DNA from: Taenia hydatigena
Taxonomy: Eukaryota > Platyhelminthes > Cestoda > Cyclophyllidea > Taeniidae
Direction of reading: 5' to 3'
NCBI GenBank assembly: GCA_036345935.2
Contig: JADWOT020000003.1
Location: forward strand, 12,932,524 to 12,996,523
DNA length: 64,000 bases
The notes beneath the pieces are model-generated. The model was not told the DNA's origin, made no database searches, and worked only from the letters and a program-made list of their open reading frames with translations. Below are positions 37,008-50,149 of this stretch, in pieces (within the stretch, counting starts at the first letter, position 1; each line of letters begins with the position of its first letter). The position numbers were made by a program, and so were the translations under genes.

Positions 37008-39424
37008 TACAAATGCTCCAAATGGATTGATGTTAATGCGCAAAAATGCGAGAAACATTCAAAACCTGCATACAGATGTTCGCAGAACATGGCATTGTCC
37101 CAATCTTTAGTAAACAATCTCAGATTACTTTGCGCATGCGTGTCTGCTTAGTCTCTCTAATTTTTGTTCCTCGTATAAAGTTATCGCTAAGTCATACTGA
37201 CATGAAAGGACACTTATTGTTTAGGCTCAATTGAACCAAGAGTTCGAAGCGGAAATGAGAACCAAAATGTCTGCGTAGAATTGTCACTTGTTCCAACCAC
37301 CTCCCTGCTTCAGCTATCATGGACCGCCCATAAAGGTGACCATCACACCTTCATTGAGACAGTAAAACAATACCCGTTAGCGTCAACGTAAAAGAACTGG
37401 ACGAGAACAATTAGGTCGCATACTAGGCTCAAATTAATGCCTAAGATTGTGGATTAATGGATGTGAATTTAGTTCAATCCCAGATCGTAGTGTCCAATGC
37501 CGACTACACCACCTGTATTTCTTTTTGATAATCCTAGTAGGTTGTACACCCCAAGGAGCAGCTACCGACTTACTGACAGTGAACAAATACTGCGTAGAAT
37601 GAGTAATTGCGTTGTCTTCCAACCCCTTTAAATCCATTTAGTCGGGTTTGAAGCGATCGAATAGTGCTTGTAATACTAGTATGAAAATTGTCTTGCCATG
37701 CCATAATCAGACAATCCAGCACGAATTCGCTCTCCATATTGCTGCGGCAGGGCTCTAAAGCATATTGAAGTGACGACAAAGCAAAGGAGCATACGAGGAT
37801 TTAAACGCATTCATATGAGTACAATTTATTCATAGTGTCATCAGATTCTACAAGAATTGTATCATTGCAATGAAAGGCGATTAGCATGGTAATTGCACAC
37901 ATTATATTATGAAATATTTACATTCCGAGTTCTTAGGCACGAGAGGCTCATAGCTACCGCCGCCAACCTAAGTGGGGCTATTTAGTTGGCCCAATAACAG
38001 AACGGGTTAAGTGCTGTGGATTAATTTGGCTCGTTTTGCGAGTGTATGTACCCTACAAATGTGTCCGTCTCTGTCTGTCCGACTTCGCACGTGTGTGTCA
38101 TTACCAAATTCTCTCTTGTTTCAGCCAGTGCCTTTAGCTGATGTCACATGATAAAGAGTGAGAACGCATGCGTGTGCGCGCATGCACTTGCATTCATCTC
38201 ATCTCATTCTCCAATTCCTATATTCTGCTTAACCGGATGGTTCTATCTTAGGTCAAGTATGAAACCCCTTAATCACCCGTTTGCTGTCTGGGTGGTTAGT
38301 CTTCACCCAATACTCCACAACCCCATCATCGCGTGCGATGCTTAAATGAAACATGTGTGTAAGGAATGGTTGCCAAGGCGTTTTTTGTGTTATTACATGA
38401 GACTATGGGGGAAGGCGAGTTTCGAAGACTTTTAAGGAGGAGATTTAGTAACTGTGGTAATTTAGGAATGCAGATTGATTCAGAGCTTGTGCTCCCACCT
38501 CGAGGCAAACCTTTATCAGCATTACTGACTGTGGCTATTTCACAGCAGTTCTGTTTTGCAGTGTCTGAAGCAATATTGTAGTGCTGCCGTGCATATTCTC
38601 CTTTCTAAGCGACTGCGTTAAGGATACATGAGTTGAGATGCACGATTGTCGAGCGCATAAATTAGCTGCGATTTATTCCATGTAGTGCAAACGTGTACAC
38701 ATTTAAATTGCCACATTTGGAATTAGACTTCTGGCAAGGTAAGTGCCTATGTACCAGGCTTTAGACTCTATGGGAACAAAAAATGGTAACGGCGTTGTGT
38801 CATAAAATAGCTATTATATTCTAGGTTGTCCTATGAGCCTCCATGATAGGATTACCTGAATAATTAAGCGGCAGCATAGCAATCAACCGTCCTTAATCGT
38901 CGGAGCACGTAAAATGAGAAAATGGGGTATGATAGAACGCGTAGTAGCGACGCACAGGTGGATACTATCGTGGCTTGGAATCCATGCTGACAGCAAAGGC
39001 ATAATCTCCAGCGACTCGGGTGCGAAGGTCTTTAAGCACAAGTGAAAACAAATATGTTAGCCGCCGCTTGGATGTCACTGGTCAGTCTCACTGAGGCATA
39101 AAGTGATCGCTACATTTTCTAGCGGTTACATGTAATTTCATGGTAATGGAAAATGCAGGGCATTGACTCATTACCTCCCAAGACCGGCTGGGACTACGCC
39201 AAGGCATTTAATACATTCTCCAGTCAGAAATGATTTGATGCAAATTGCAGAGTCGTCTGATAAACATGAAGATGTGAAACAATTTTGCAGGGCATACCAA
39301 TGCATCTATGTCTACCTACCGCAGTTCTTCGCTCAAGTATTGGACCAAGAAATAACCTATTATTGTTCATTTGTTGTTAAACTTGATCAGTGCACTCTTA
39401 GGTTTAATGTCAAAATGGAAGTTT

Positions 39425-39850
39425 GATTAAGGAGACATCCCCTTACATGGGCAGTAAATTCCTGTCAGTAGTTTCGGTAAGCTGCTGCACATTGACTTGC
39501 TTAATTCGAGAGGTGTAATTTGACGAATCGTGAGGGGGTTAGTAAGCCTAGTGTTAGTGCACCGTCCAACACTTCACTATATCACCCACCCACTTCAATA
39601 AAATCAAATAGGCTTGAGAATGTTCTCTCAACTGGCGATGAAAATGACCTCTATTAGTGAGCATCGTACGATTGGAGAGGATCGCAAATCTTCACGATGG
39701 AGCACGTGCGCATATGCATCAACGACTGACGTTCAGCACAGGTTTAACCCTATAGCCGCATTTCTGCACGGTCTCTTCACTTTTTGGAAGGCACCGATCA
39801 ATCTCACTGAAGTCGAAACCAATCAGAATACCTGCTGGCGATTGAAATGT
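39425..39850 (+). repeat. Dispersed repeat R2, copy a (left arm)
   Basis: Aligns with 41900-42360 in direct orientation: CCTTACATGGGCAGTAAATTCCTGTCAGT, AGCTGCTGCACATTGACTTG, ATCACCCACCCACTTC, GAATGTTCTCT, AAATCTTCACGATGGAGCACG, and a TTTCTGCACGGTCTC...ACTTT block. Family not identified. A related fragment lies at 41490-41620. Confidence 0.7.
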
Positions 39851-41489
39851 GACTAAAGCAGAAGTGGTAAAACAAAGGACGCTGACTATTTACTACTCGA
39901 AACCAACCAAAGCTGTAGTCAAATTAAGCACGCAAGCGATTCCATGTTTGCGGAAGCGGCATTCCAAAGACAAATTGTTCTCGCTGACGAAAGAATTTAA
40001 AATGGTGTTATAATGCAAACTGACGCAGCCATATCCCTCTGATGCAGTTCTTGCAAATTTCAGCTAAAGCTATTTTTGATTGCTACTCAATTGTTATTAC
40101 ACCTCATCATTGTTCTCTAAAGACTGATGCAGCATCGGGTCTATAATATACTGACTTCATCCCCTACATGGGAAGTACAAATTCCTGGCATTGAAACCGA
40201 GATTGTCGTATTGTGTAGATGAAACAAATGGACAGAAATATCGTTTGTACACGCGGAAAAAGAAAAGAAAGCCTTAAACACCTTACCTTGTTTTCATTGG
40301 AAAGGGCTGAAGGGCATTCAGTTAGTGTGATAGGGGGTGCTTTCAACAAATGCACTAGACGTGATAGTAAACCATCTTACATTAACGCAGGATGGAGCAC
40401 ATCTACTGGGGAACAATGATATTACCGATGTCTATGATTGCTACGACTGAAAATGACAAGATTACTTAACTTATGCGAGAAGGCACCTCAAAGAAGGGCA
40501 TTAATAGTCATTAAATGTCAACATTTAGTGTAATTCTCAGACTATGAAGCATTGCTACAACGCAGTTTAGTCATGATAAGTACATTTGGTAAGTTACTTG
40601 GCAACCGTGTGCATGCGGGACCAACTGCATCTTGTTACGTTGTTAACACTTCTGTGCTCCTATGTTACAGACATGGGCAACAGTAATAATACACAAATCC
40701 CCAGATGAGTAAAGTTTGCGCCACCCATCTGTGATTGCTGTCTGACAGCACATGCATGATTGTTATCTCATGCTACTCTCTGCCAATTGCTTACGGCTAG
40801 TCCATCCCTTAATCCACATCACCATTGCCGATCACCTGTCAGCAGCTTTGCCACCTGCCCTACATTAGCTGAGTTGACCCTGTTAAGGCTACTCAACAAA
40901 TCGCGGGATGATTGGCGAGTCTGGTGTTGAGCTGATGCATGTGTCACTCAGATTGGTGGGAAAAATCGGTAGAGGTCCATCCATTGATAATTGTATCGGC
41001 CTGCATTGATACCATCTGATAGTTAATTACATTTCCCACACATTTATTTCAATAAGATCACATAAGATGCGCTAACCTCTACTTTATTTTCAAATACGAT
41101 TTTACCAGCCCACTATCTGATAAGCATCTATTTAGTTGGCTCAATCGTATCTAATAAAATTAACAGCCAAATAAAGATAATAAACGGAGTGACTGTCAGA
41201 GTCAAACAGTTAAGCTAGTGATTAGGAGTTGACCAGTGAAAGCATCATCATTAACTGCTCAGTACCATCAAGGGGAACCATTTTCTCGTGTCACCAGCTG
41301 AGACCTAAGAATTCGCGCTTGTTCATTACCTGCAGATAGCCAGCGTGTTGCAGCAGAGGTAAGGATGGAGATGCGCAAGCACGCCTCGAGGGCAGCTCTG
41401 AGCATATTTAAGATCGCACAGTCTTTAGGATGCACAGTAGGAGAAATTTAACAGTCAAATAATTAATAAGAATGCTCAATGTAGTTTGC

Positions 41490-41620
41490 ATTCATCAAAT
41501 CTCTCACTCATCCAATTCAATAAAATTAAGTGAGGTGAAGGGTTTGTTATGACTGGTGATAAAAATGATGGCTGCTAGCAAACACCGTAGTAATCACAAA
41601 GATCAGAAGCTCACAGTGAA
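41490..41620 (+). repeat. Repeat R2, partial copy c (left arm, inner end)
   Basis: TTCAATAAAATTAAGTGAGG and GACTGGTGATAAAAATGATGGC match the TTCAATAAAATCAAATAGG and AACTGGCGATGAAAATGACC part of R2 copy a. It lies about 70 bp from the inner end of the palindrome arm. Its mirror is at about 45537-45667. Confidence 0.5.
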
Positions 41621-41689
41621 ACTCATGCACATGTACACCCTCACTCCTCCATTGACAAATGCAATTTACTAACCCGCTTGCTTGTAATG

Positions 41690-43386
41690 TCTGTGCATTT
41701 TTGGGCATATTTTCTCTTTCATGTTGGACATTATTTTACTGATTCTTAGTAATTCGTAACTCATTGTGAATAAGACCTTTTCAAAGGTTCGCAAAATTGT
41801 GGAGCCTGAAAACATGCTGTTATTATTTAACTATAATTAAATTCTATCAGTGTATCTAAGTTTAATGCCTCAATGAGTTTTTTTAATTTACTCGATTTAG
41901 GCCTTACCTATGCAGCGAAATTTCCTGTCAGTGATTTCAGCCAGCTGCTGCATATTGTTTTGGCTAATTCGAGAAACATAACTCGACTAATTTTGAGGTG
42001 ATAGCAAATCTAGTGATAGCACTGAAGTAACTATCATTTAGATCGATAAGGGGGTCATCCAAGACTTTTAAAGCATTGTTGTGCTACTATTTCCAAACAC
42101 CGCCCCATATTTTACTGTACCACCCACCCACCTATTCCGACAATGCCAAATAAATCCAAGGATGTTCTCTTAAGCATCGTACCGATTGTAGAGGGTTGCA
42201 AATCTTCACAATGGAGCACGCACGCATATGTGTCAACTATTGACGTTTAGCACGAGTTTAACCATATGTCCTGATTTCTGCACAGTCTCCCCACTTTCTG
42301 GAAAGCATCGGCAAATCTCACCGGAGTTCTAACCAATCAAATTCTAGGCAAGTTTATAGATTGAAAATAATTAGTTTCACATTGTAGATGATACCATAGC
42401 AAAGCATTTAAGAAATTGGGAGCATATGCACATTTTTGTGGCTAAACTGGACTTCGTAAAAAGGCGAGCAAGCCAGCCACTTTAAGCGAAATCACATATT
42501 AGTGTTTGGAACGGTAGTGCAGAAAGATGACGAATGGCGCCGATTTTACATTATTCCTCGAAGCACAAACTGATGCTTAGTAATGCAAGACTATAACCTC
42601 CTAACTTTTCAGTGTACACAACCACGTGCTATTTGTTGATGTCACTAAGCGAAAAGCATATCCATATCATCTTATCATTTACTGTTTAGTAGATTCTACA
42701 GCTAAATTTGTCAAATGTAAGGGTAGAAAGCATGCATTTTCAGCACCGCTAAGTTAATTAGTTTTCAAAAAATACTAAACAAACTTTAGAGCCAGTTACA
42801 ATTTTATACTTGTTTTGACAAAAGACAGCAAATGTGCTAATCAAGCAATATGTTAAGATACCCTTTTCATCGATAGTATTGCCAGCTTTATCTTGCTTAC
42901 ATCAGCTGTTGTCTCAGCAGGTTCATCGTTAATTTTACTTCTGTTTTCTGCAAGTTTTCCTATTCCAATGCACGCTCCGTAGCACAATCCTTAGCCAAAG
43001 TATCGTTGTTGACGTTTCCACAAAAGATTGCTTTTAACTGAATAGAGTTGGACTGGGAAATAAAGATGGGATTAACGATGATGTCAGCTTAATGAGTAGT
43101 TAAAAGAAACGAACAGAACGAAACGCCGCGTTGAAAGAAGAAACCCAAAATATTTTATCCGAGTGTTAAATGAAACAGATATCACCTTTTCACAACAACT
43201 ACAAAAATGCAAACAGATGTATTCTCCAGTCGCCACCTTTTACCGTGAATTAGTGTATGATCGAATGTTTTTTGATGCCTTGTTAACTAAAGAATATGCC
43301 GGCAACTTCTTATAGTAAAAATCATACAATGGGCCAAATGATTGTTTTCAGCAAAACAAAGTTAGACAGACAAACTCTATTTGTGC
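41690..43386. other. Palindrome spacer, left part: repeat R2 copy b and unassigned DNA
   Basis: Unique to the spacer. Holds R2 copy b at 41900-42360; the remainder, 42361-43386, is AT-rich with no recognised gene. It is 3' of the VAL gene in that gene's direction. Confidence 0.6.
41900..42360 (+). repeat. Dispersed repeat R2, copy b (spacer)
   Basis: Diverged direct copy of 39425-39850, with GAAATTTCCTGTCAGTGATTTCAG, AGCTGCTGCATATTG, CACCCACCCACC, GGATGTTCTCT, AAATCTTCACAATGGAGCACG and TTTCTGCACAGTCTCC in the same order. R2 copies lie on both sides of the palindrome's inner junction. Confidence 0.7.
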
Positions 43387-43392
43387 TTTATT
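43387..43392 (-). terminator. Polyadenylation signal of the VAL gene
   Basis: AATAAA on the minus strand, 87 bases downstream of the VAL stop codon, within the expected range for a short 3' UTR. Confidence 0.65.
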
Positions 43393-43478
43393 GATCACTG
43401 GAGAGTAATATGAAGCTGAAGCAAAGAAGGGCGGGTAGAACTACAGCTAATATGATGCTTGATGACGGAGGCCCTGAT

Positions 43479-44648
43479 TTAGCTGTATTCAAAAACCGAA
43501 TAAGAGCTGGATGGCTGACATGCTGGCACAGATCTGTCATTGACATTTCCAAGTCTGGCTGTCGGAAATGCATCATTGGATTGTTCTCTTCTCACGCACT
43601 GTCTGCGGCGACACAAGTATCCCCTTGGACATCTGCTGCAACTCTGTCCAAAGATATATGGCCTTTGTCCAATATAGTTTCCCCTAGAGGAGCGTAAAAT
43701 ATCAGAAGAAGCAGTAAAGTTGTGTTTATGAAAAAGCGCAAGCAAATCAGACCTACCCAGGCTTGTATTGACAGACAGTCAGATATTGCGGATTTCCCCA
43801 TTGAGGTACAAGGCCATCACATTGTTGCATGACACAGCCTACTTGGTCAGAGTTTGCCCAAACAAGCTGTTCAAATTTGAATAACAGTAGTAAAGATTTC
43901 CAGGGGAATATTGCCAGTAAGTCTTAAGGATTTGTTAACGTGCTTGAGCTTTGCAGGAAGCCAATTATATTTAGGAAAAGACCTTTAGATCAGTGTCTAA
44001 TTTGCGTAGCGCATTATTTTGCTCACCTGTGTATAGTGACCACAAACATGGCTGCATGTGTTGTTAAAGAAATTGTAAAATTTTGTTTCAGTTTTCCATT
44101 GACAGACACTTTCAGTTAAATGTGGCCTGAAGCCGCCGGTAAGTGCAAGATTTTGTCCGATTCCACGGAATTGTGGATAGCGTGTTCGGTCAGGATGCTC
44201 AAAGCGGCAAAAGGAGGCCCAGTAAGCTGCCAGATTCTCCATTTCCGTTGAATATCGCTAAAGAGATCACAAATGAAGCATATAATAGTAAGATTGACAT
44301 TTCTAGTAACAGTAACTCGGAACGTTAACAACTGTGGTGCTTTTGTTTGGGACTAAAGCAAAAACGAAGTAGCCGATTTAATGACACAAATTAGTGAGTC
44401 GTGAACATTACCATCAATAACATATTACTAGCAGGAGGGAACGCTTTTTCTCGCACTTCCAGGTGAGCTTCGAGAACGTGTGCCCGTTGAACGGCTGTAG
44501 TTATCTGGCACGATGCAGCAGATATCAGGATGACGAGGCTTAATAGAGCTGAACACACGCGTTACAGAGTGAATGCTTTAAAATGCACAAAACCTGCGAA
44601 ATTTTAAAAGTGCTTACCATGATGTAACTCACCTGTTGCAGATGACAT
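43479..44648 (-). CDS. Venom-allergen-like (CAP/SCP/TAPS) secreted protein, five exons
   Basis: Minus-strand coding exons are 44648-44633, 44548-44412, 44257-44027, 43866-43757 and 43683-43479. The introns of 84, 154, 160 and 73 bp all run GT...AG with matching phase, giving 232 residues. Residues 1-20 form a signal peptide (MSSATALLSLVILISAASCQ). The CAP domain follows: HLEVR near 34, MENLAAYWASFC (57-68), FEHPDR, GIGQNLAL (83-90), CQWKTE, NTCSHVCGHYTQ (117-128), LVWANSDQVGC and TVCQYKPGGNY. A short cysteine cluster (CSRCPRGYLCRRRQC, 180-194) resembles the CRISP hinge. Of the four CAP cavity residues, His72, Glu108 and His125 are present and the GEN Glu is Gln86. CAP proteins are extracellular and have been linked to sterol or lipid binding and host interaction in parasitic worms; the role of this one is unknown. 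No in-frame stop or frameshift was found. It lies in the palindrome spacer, with a TATA-like box upstream and AATAAA downstream. Confidence 0.92.
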
Positions 44649-44687
44649 TGAAGCGACTGCGTAGAGAAAGTAAGAGGCATCACACAT

Positions 44688-44694
44688 ATTTATA
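44688..44694 (-). promoter_or_regulatory. TATA-like box upstream of VAL gene
   Basis: TATAAAT on the minus strand, 40 bases upstream of the VAL start codon. This would place transcription start about 10 bases before the ATG, giving a very short leader. An AAGGTCAC element lies just upstream (about 44701-44710), resembling a nuclear-receptor half site. Confidence 0.5.
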
Positions 44695-45467
44695 TGGATG
44701 TGTGACCTTGTGACTCACGAATGCGGCAAGCATTGGTTTGACAAATCCCTAACTTTGAACGCTCCCACCTTAAAGTTTGGGTGAAATAGTGAGGTGACCG
44801 CTACCAGTGCCTACAGGACTCATGGACATTTGTGCCAATCTACCCGTCTGGAATTAATCTCTACAGTGAACTTGATCTTATCTATACAATATCAGTTCAC
44901 GTTCTATTGCATCGATTTCAAATATGCTAGCTAAATGAAGAGGTTGAAGCGTAAATTTAAATAGAAAAATTAGTAAACATCTCCAAACGTCGCCTAGAGC
45001 CATTAAAATTCAAATTTAAGCACAGCTTTAGCCGTACACAGATGTGAAACACTAAGTTGTGCTAAACAATATTTGCTAACATTATGGATCTTACTATCAA
45101 AACTGTATAACGGTAAGGTGTTCTTTGTATCCTCCAAATTCCTTAAGTGAAAAGTAAGACATCAAGACTTAAAACGGGTTTTGTATGCATAAGTCTCTAG
45201 TGATCTTTCCGTGAGATACCACCGATGGTCTAATGCTTCGTTGAAAATAGGATAAAAACATCATTCTTTATCATTTGTTATCGGCAACACTTGCTTCCTC
45301 AAGTCCCCATCTAAGGACATTCGCATTCGTCCAATTTAACGGTACAAGGGCGTGTGATAGATGCAAGACAAAGGCATGAACATGGATTCCGCGACAAGGA
45401 ATGAACACGCCACAGGTTAAAATTGATGCACAAAATAACAGCTGAAGTATGTTCAAAAATGCACAGG
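44695..45467. other. Spacer right part: upstream region of VAL gene
   Basis: No recognised gene. It forms the 5' flank of VAL up to the right arm junction at 45467. A 75-codon minus-strand frame (45271-45498) straddles the junction and is unassigned. Confidence 0.4.
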
Positions 45468-47306
45468 CATTACAAGCAAGCGGGTTAGTAAATTGCATTT
45501 GTCAATGGAGGAGTGAGGGTGTACATGTGCATGAGTTTCACTGTGAGCTTCTGATCTTTGTGATTACTACGGTGTTTGCTAGCAGCCATCATTTTTATCA
45601 CCAGTCATAACAAACCCTTCACCTCACTTAATTTTATTGAATTGGATGAGTGAGAGATTTGATGAATGCAAACTACATTGAGCATTCTTATTAATTATTT
45701 GACTGTTAAATTTCTCCTACTGTGCATCCTAAAGACTGTGCGATCTTAAATATGCTCAGAGCTGCCCTCGAGGCGTGCTTGCGCATCTCCATCCTTACCT
45801 CTGCTGCAACACGCTGGCTATCTGCAGGTAATGAACAAGCGCGAATTCTTAGGTCTCAGCTGGTGACACGAGAAAATGGTTCCCCTTGATGGTACTGAGC
45901 AGTTAATGATGATGCTTTCACTGGTCAACTCCTAATCACTAGCTTAACTGTTTGACTCTGACAGTCACTCCGTTTATTATCTTTATTTGGCTGTTAATTT
46001 TATTAGATACGATTGAGCCAACTAAATAGATGCTTATCAGATAGTGGGCTGGTAAAATCGTATTTGAAAATAAAGTAGAGGTTAGCGCATCTTATGTGAT
46101 CTTATTGAAATAAATGTGTGGGAAATGTAATTAACTATCAGATGGTATCAATGCAGGCCGATACAATTATCAATGGATGGACCTCTACCGATTTTTCCCA
46201 CCAATCTGAGTGACACATGCATCAGCTCAACACCAGACTCGCCAATCATCCCGCGATTTGTTGAGTAGCCTTAACAGGGTCAACTCAGCTAATGTAGGGC
46301 AGGTGGCAAAGCTGCTGACAGGTGATCGGCAATGGTGATGTGGATTAAGGGATGGACTAGCCGTAAGCAATTGGCAGAGAGTAGCATGAGATAACAATCA
46401 TGCATGTGCTGTCAGACAGCAATCACAGATGGGTGGCGCAAACTTTACTCATCTGGGGATTTGTGTATTATTACTGTTGCCCATGTCTGTAACATAGGAG
46501 CACAGAAGTGTTAACAACGTAACAAGATGCAGTTGGTCCCGCATGCACACGGTTGCCAAGTAACTTACCAAATGTACTTATCATGACTAAACTGCGTTGT
46601 AGCAATGCTTCATAGTCTGAGAATTACACTAAATGTTGACATTTAATGACTATTAATGCCCTTCTTTGAGGTGCCTTCTCGCATAAGTTAAGTAATCTTG
46701 TCATTTTCAGTCGTAGCAATCATAGACATCGGTAATATCATTGTTCCCCAGTAGATGTGCTCCATCCTGCGTTAATGTAAGATGGTTTACTATCACGTCT
46801 AGTGCATTTGTTGAAAGCACCCCCTATCACACTAACTGAATGCCCTTCAGCCCTTTCCAATGAAAACAAGGTAAGGTGTTTAAGGCTTTCTTTTCTTTTT
46901 CCGCGTGTACAAACGATATTTCTGTCCATTTGTTTCATCTACACAATACGACAATCTCGGTTTCAATGCCAGGAATTTGTACTTCCCATGTAGGGGATGA
47001 AGTCAGTATATTATAGACCCGATGCTGCATCAGTCTTTAGAGAACAATGATGAGGTGTAATAACAATTGAGTAGCAATCAAAAATAGCTTTAGCTGAAAT
47101 TTGCAAGAACTGCATCAGAGGGATATGGCTGCGTCAGTTTGCATTATAACACCATTTTAAATTCTTTCGTCAGCGAGAACAATTTGTCTTTGGAATGCCG
47201 CTTCCGCAAACATGGAATCGCTTGCGTGCTTAATTTGACTACAGCTTTGGTCGGTTTCGAGTAGTAAATAGTCAGCGTCCTTTGTTTTACCACTTCTGCT
47301 TTAGTC

Positions 47307-47732
47307 ACATTTCAATCGCCAGCAGGTATTCTGATTGGTTTCGACTTCAGTGAGATTGATCGGTGCCTTCCAAAAAGTGAAGAGACCGTGCAGAAATGCG
47401 GCTATAGGGTTAAACCTGTGCTGAACGTCAGTCGTTGATGCATATGCGCACGTGCTCCATCGTGAAGATTTGCGATCCTCTCCAATCGTACGATGCTCAC
47501 TAATAGAGGTCATTTTCATCGCCAGTTGAGAGAACATTCTCAAGCCTATTTGATTTTATTGAAGTGGGTGGGTGATATAGTGAAGTGTTGGACGGTGCAC
47601 TAACACTAGGCTTACTAACCCCCTCACGATTCGTCAAATTACACCTCTCGAATTAAGCAAGTCAATGTGCAGCAGCTTACCGAAACTACTGACAGGAATT
47701 TACTGCCCATGTAAGGGGATGTCTCCTTAATC
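47307..47732 (-). repeat. Dispersed repeat R2, copy a mirror (right arm)
   Basis: Exact inverted image of 39425-39850 within the palindrome. Confidence 0.7.
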
Positions 47733-50149
47733 AAACTTCCATTTTGACATTAAACCTAAGAGTGCACTGATCAAGTTTAACAACAAATGAACAATAATAG
47801 GTTATTTCTTGGTCCAATACTTGAGCGAAGAACTGCGGTAGGTAGACATAGATGCATTGGTATGCCCTGCAAAATTGTTTCACATCTTCATGTTTATCAG
47901 ACGACTCTGCAATTTGCATCAAATCATTTCTGACTGGAGAATGTATTAAATGCCTTGGCGTAGTCCCAGCCGGTCTTGGGAGGTAATGAGTCAATGCCCT
48001 GCATTTTCCATTACCATGAAATTACATGTAACCGCTAGAAAATGTAGCGATCACTTTATGCCTCAGTGAGACTGACCAGTGACATCCAAGCGGCGGCTAA
48101 CATATTTGTTTTCACTTGTGCTTAAAGACCTTCGCACCCGAGTCGCTGGAGATTATGCCTTTGCTGTCAGCATGGATTCCAAGCCACGATAGTATCCACC
48201 TGTGCGTCGCTACTACGCGTTCTATCATACCCCATTTTCTCATTTTACGTGCTCCGACGATTAAGGACGGTTGATTGCTATGCTGCCGCTTAATTATTCA
48301 GGTAATCCTATCATGGAGGCTCATAGGACAACCTAGAATATAATAGCTATTTTATGACACAACGCCGTTACCATTTTTTGTTCCCATAGAGTCTAAAGCC
48401 TGGTACATAGGCACTTACCTTGCCAGAAGTCTAATTCCAAATGTGGCAATTTAAATGTGTACACGTTTGCACTACATGGAATAAATCGCAGCTAATTTAT
48501 GCGCTCGACAATCGTGCATCTCAACTCATGTATCCTTAACGCAGTCGCTTAGAAAGGAGAATATGCACGGCAGCACTACAATATTGCTTCAGACACTGCA
48601 AAACAGAACTGCTGTGAAATAGCCACAGTCAGTAATGCTGATAAAGGTTTGCCTCGAGGTGGGAGCACAAGCTCTGAATCAATCTGCATTCCTAAATTAC
48701 CACAGTTACTAAATCTCCTCCTTAAAAGTCTTCGAAACTCGCCTTCCCCCATAGTCTCATGTAATAACACAAAAAACGCCTTGGCAACCATTCCTTACAC
48801 ACATGTTTCATTTAAGCATCGCACGCGATGATGGGGTTGTGGAGTATTGGGTGAAGACTAACCACCCAGACAGCAAACGGGTGATTAAGGGGTTTCATAC
48901 TTGACCTAAGATAGAACCATCCGGTTAAGCAGAATATAGGAATTGGAGAATGAGATGAGATGAATGCAAGTGCATGCGCGCACACGCATGCGTTCTCACT
49001 CTTTATCATGTGACATCAGCTAAAGGCACTGGCTGAAACAAGAGAGAATTTGGTAATGACACACACGTGCGAAGTCGGACAGACAGAGACGGACACATTT
49101 GTAGGGTACATACACTCGCAAAACGAGCCAAATTAATCCACAGCACTTAACCCGTTCTGTTATTGGGCCAACTAAATAGCCCCACTTAGGTTGGCGGCGG
49201 TAGCTATGAGCCTCTCGTGCCTAAGAACTCGGAATGTAAATATTTCATAATATAATGTGTGCAATTACCATGCTAATCGCCTTTCATTGCAATGATACAA
49301 TTCTTGTAGAATCTGATGACACTATGAATAAATTGTACTCATATGAATGCGTTTAAATCCTCGTATGCTCCTTTGCTTTGTCGTCACTTCAATATGCTTT
49401 AGAGCCCTGCCGCAGCAATATGGAGAGCGAATTCGTGCTGGATTGTCTGATTATGGCATGGCAAGACAATTTTCATACTAGTATTACAAGCACTATTCGA
49501 TCGCTTCAAACCCGACTAAATGGATTTAAAGGGGTTGGAAGACAACGCAATTACTCATTCTACGCAGTATTTGTTCACTGTCAGTAAGTCGGTAGCTGCT
49601 CCTTGGGGTGTACAACCTACTAGGATTATCAAAAAGAAATACAGGTGGTGTAGTCGGCATTGGACACTACGATCTGGGATTGAACTAAATTCACATCCAT
49701 TAATCCACAATCTTAGGCATTAATTTGAGCCTAGTATGCGACCTAATTGTTCTCGTCCAGTTCTTTTACGTTGACGCTAACGGGTATTGTTTTACTGTCT
49801 CAATGAAGGTGTGATGGTCACCTTTATGGGCGGTCCATGATAGCTGAAGCAGGGAGGTGGTTGGAACAAGTGACAATTCTACGCAGACATTTTGGTTCTC
49901 ATTTCCGCTTCGAACTCTTGGTTCAATTGAGCCTAAACAATAAGTGTCCTTTCATGTCAGTATGACTTAGCGATAACTTTATACGAGGAACAAAAATTAG
50001 AGAGACTAAGCAGACACGCATGCGCAAAGTAATCTGAGATTGTTTACTAAAGATTGGGACAATGCCATGTTCTGCGAACATCTGTATGCAGGTTTTGAAT
50101 GTTTCTCGCATTTTTGCGCATTAACATCAATCCATTTGGAGCATTTGTA

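Larger units (their letters stand above)
35022..41689 (+). repeat. Giant palindrome, left arm (6668 bp)
   Basis: Every position x here pairs with 87157 minus x in the right arm. I checked this at many points (about 35160, 36540, 38040, 40680, 41640) and found no mismatch, and open frames in both arms have identical lengths and translations. The constant coordinate sum means no net indel across 6.67 kb. Apart from a Tudor-like coding remnant and repeats R2 and R3, the arm holds no recognised gene. Frames such as 37570-37779 (minus), 38366-38581 (plus) and 39163-39426 (plus) show no known motif. The outer end coincides with the assembly gap, so the true outer limit is unknown. Confidence 0.95.
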
